From Actinotalea sp. JY-7876 (GTDB taxonomy: Bacteria; Actinomycetota; Actinomycetes; Actinomycetales; Cellulomonadaceae), in assembly GCF_014042015.1 (NCBI RefSeq), contig NZ_CP059493.1, forward strand, positions 620,001 through 684,000: a stretch of 64,000 nt of DNA, read 5' to 3'. Below, in pieces: positions 63,159 to 64,000 of this stretch (its first letter is position 1; each line of letters opens with the position of its first letter). Position numbers and translations under genes: made by a program. The notes beneath the pieces are model-generated. The model saw only the letters and a program-made list of their open reading frames with translations. It was not told where the DNA came from and did not search any database.

Positions 63159-64000
63159 GCCACCGGATCGCCACCCCCGCCCCGGTCGTGGTGGACCCGC
63201 GCGCCGGGGACGTCACGGCCCCCACGCCCGAGCCGCGCCGCCGCGACTACGCCGGCATCGGCCTGTGGATCGCGCTCGTGCTGACCACCCTGCTCTGGGC
63301 GCTGCCCTTCGCGATCATGTTCCTGACGTCGGTGAAGTCCAACGCGGACATCAGCGCGACCGACCCGTGGGCCCTGCCCACCTCGTGGGCCTGGAGCAAC
63401 TACGCCGAGGCGTTCGAGGTCGGCAAGCTGGGGACCACCGGCCTCAACAGCCTCGTGATCTCGCTGATCAAGGTGCCGCTGGGCCTGTTCTTCGCGGCGG
63501 CCGCGGCCTACGCCATCGCTCGCCTGCGGTTCCGGTTCCACCGCCTGCTGCTCGCCGTCATCGCGGTCGGCTCCATGGTCCCGATCCAGATCGCCCTCGG
63601 CCCGCTCTTCAACACGATGCTCGAGCTCGGCGCACTGGACTCGCTGCCCGGCCTGATGCTGCCCTACCTGGCCTTCGGCATCCCCTACGCGGTGTTCGTG
63701 CTCTACGGGTTCTTCCGGGCCATCCCCGACGAGCTCGAGGAGTCCGCGCGCATCGACGGCGCCTCGACGTTCCGGATCTTCATCCAGATCATCCTTCCGC
63801 TGGCCAAGCCCGCCCTCGCCGCGCTGTTCATCCTCGACTTCGTCGGCACCTGGAACGAGTACGCCATGGCCACGACGCTGCTGCGCTCGCAGGACAACTG
63901 GACCGTGCCCCTCGCGGTGCAGAGCTTCTCGACCCAGCACGGCACCGACTACGGCCCGCTCAACGCGTTCATCATCATGTCCGCGGTCCCGGTCCTCATC
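63155..64000 (+). CDS. CUT1 ABC transporter permease, MalG-like (partial, 3' end outside window)
   Basis: 282 codons of a permease that runs off the window end. It begins with GTG 63155 (VSHRIATPAPVVV), four bases inside the previous stop. A first helix is IGLWIALVLTTLLWALPFAIMFL; the EAA motif is ELEESARIDGASTFRIF near the end. It completes the second CUT1 set with the upstream permease. No ATPase gene is visible in the window. Confidence 0.92.
   Translation, partial: MSHRIATPAPVVVDPRAGDVTAPTPEPRRRDYAGIGLWIALVLTTLLWALPFAIMFLTSVKSNADISATDPWALPTSWAWSNYAEAFEVGKLGTTGLNSLVISLIKVPLGLFFAAAAAYAIARLRFRFHRLLLAVIAVGSMVPIQIALGPLFNTMLELGALDSLPGLMLPYLAFGIPYAVFVLYGFFRAIPDELEESARIDGASTFRIFIQIILPLAKPALAALFILDFVGTWNEYAMATTLLRSQDNWTVPLAVQSFSTQHGTDYGPLNAFIIMSAVPVLI

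Overview
The window is very GC-rich chromosomal DNA from an actinobacterium. GTG starts are frequent, GTGA/ATGA stop-start overlaps are common, and many encoded families are typical of the phylum: DUF3263, DUF3027, DUF4031, LytR_C, WXG100, MT0933-like antitoxin, an XPB-type helicase with a helicase-associated partner, and a LAXTG sortase substrate. The GH39 xylosidase and two CUT1 sugar transporters at the right end fit a plant-biomass degrader such as the Cellulomonadaceae or Promicromonosporaceae. That family-level placement is inference. I saw no rRNA, tRNA, insertion sequence or CRISPR array.

Left part (1-24 kb), mostly housekeeping. It starts with a partial uracil-DNA glycosylase, then DUF3263 and LytR_C proteins behind a perfect 20-bp palindrome, and an FAD oxidoreductase. 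GroEL follows, under a promoter carrying two tandem CIRCE (HrcA) sites. Next are DUF4031, an orphan WXG100 protein and an HD-domain protein, an OmpR-type two-component pair, PspA with a TPM-domain membrane protein, an APH-like kinase and a glutamine amidotransferase. An XPB helicase operon, a membrane protein, a cold-shock protein, DUF3027, a large sacsin/HSP90-like ATPase and an MFS transporter close the section; the last four genes are tightly packed.

Middle part (24-37 kb): VanZ, a purine permease, UDP-glucose dehydrogenase and a MarR-MFS operon with a repeated operator. A DUF4012 protein and a LAXTG surface protein come next, then serC coupled to an MFS gene, a DtxR-family regulator, and an NlpC/P60 hydrolase under a c-di-AMP (ydaO) riboswitch.

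Accessory part (37-53 kb): small-molecule enzymes, stress proteins and regulators. The intergenic gaps hold the most unusual DNA of the window. Three composite elements (37.7, 40.8 and 46.3 kb) combine a strong inverted repeat with a G-rich tandem array; two of them share a 17-bp period and an 11-bp core. A separate block at 49.1 kb has four direct copies of a 13-bp word ending in a perfect 50-bp palindrome.

Right part (53-64 kb), sugar and nucleoside use. A LacI regulator is divergent from a GH39 glycosidase and a CUT1 transporter, with two identical 13-bp operators between them. A nucleoside hydrolase behind a near-consensus promoter then leads a second CUT1 transporter that runs off the end. 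Neither transporter has an ATPase gene here, so a shared MsiK-type ATPase encoded elsewhere is likely.
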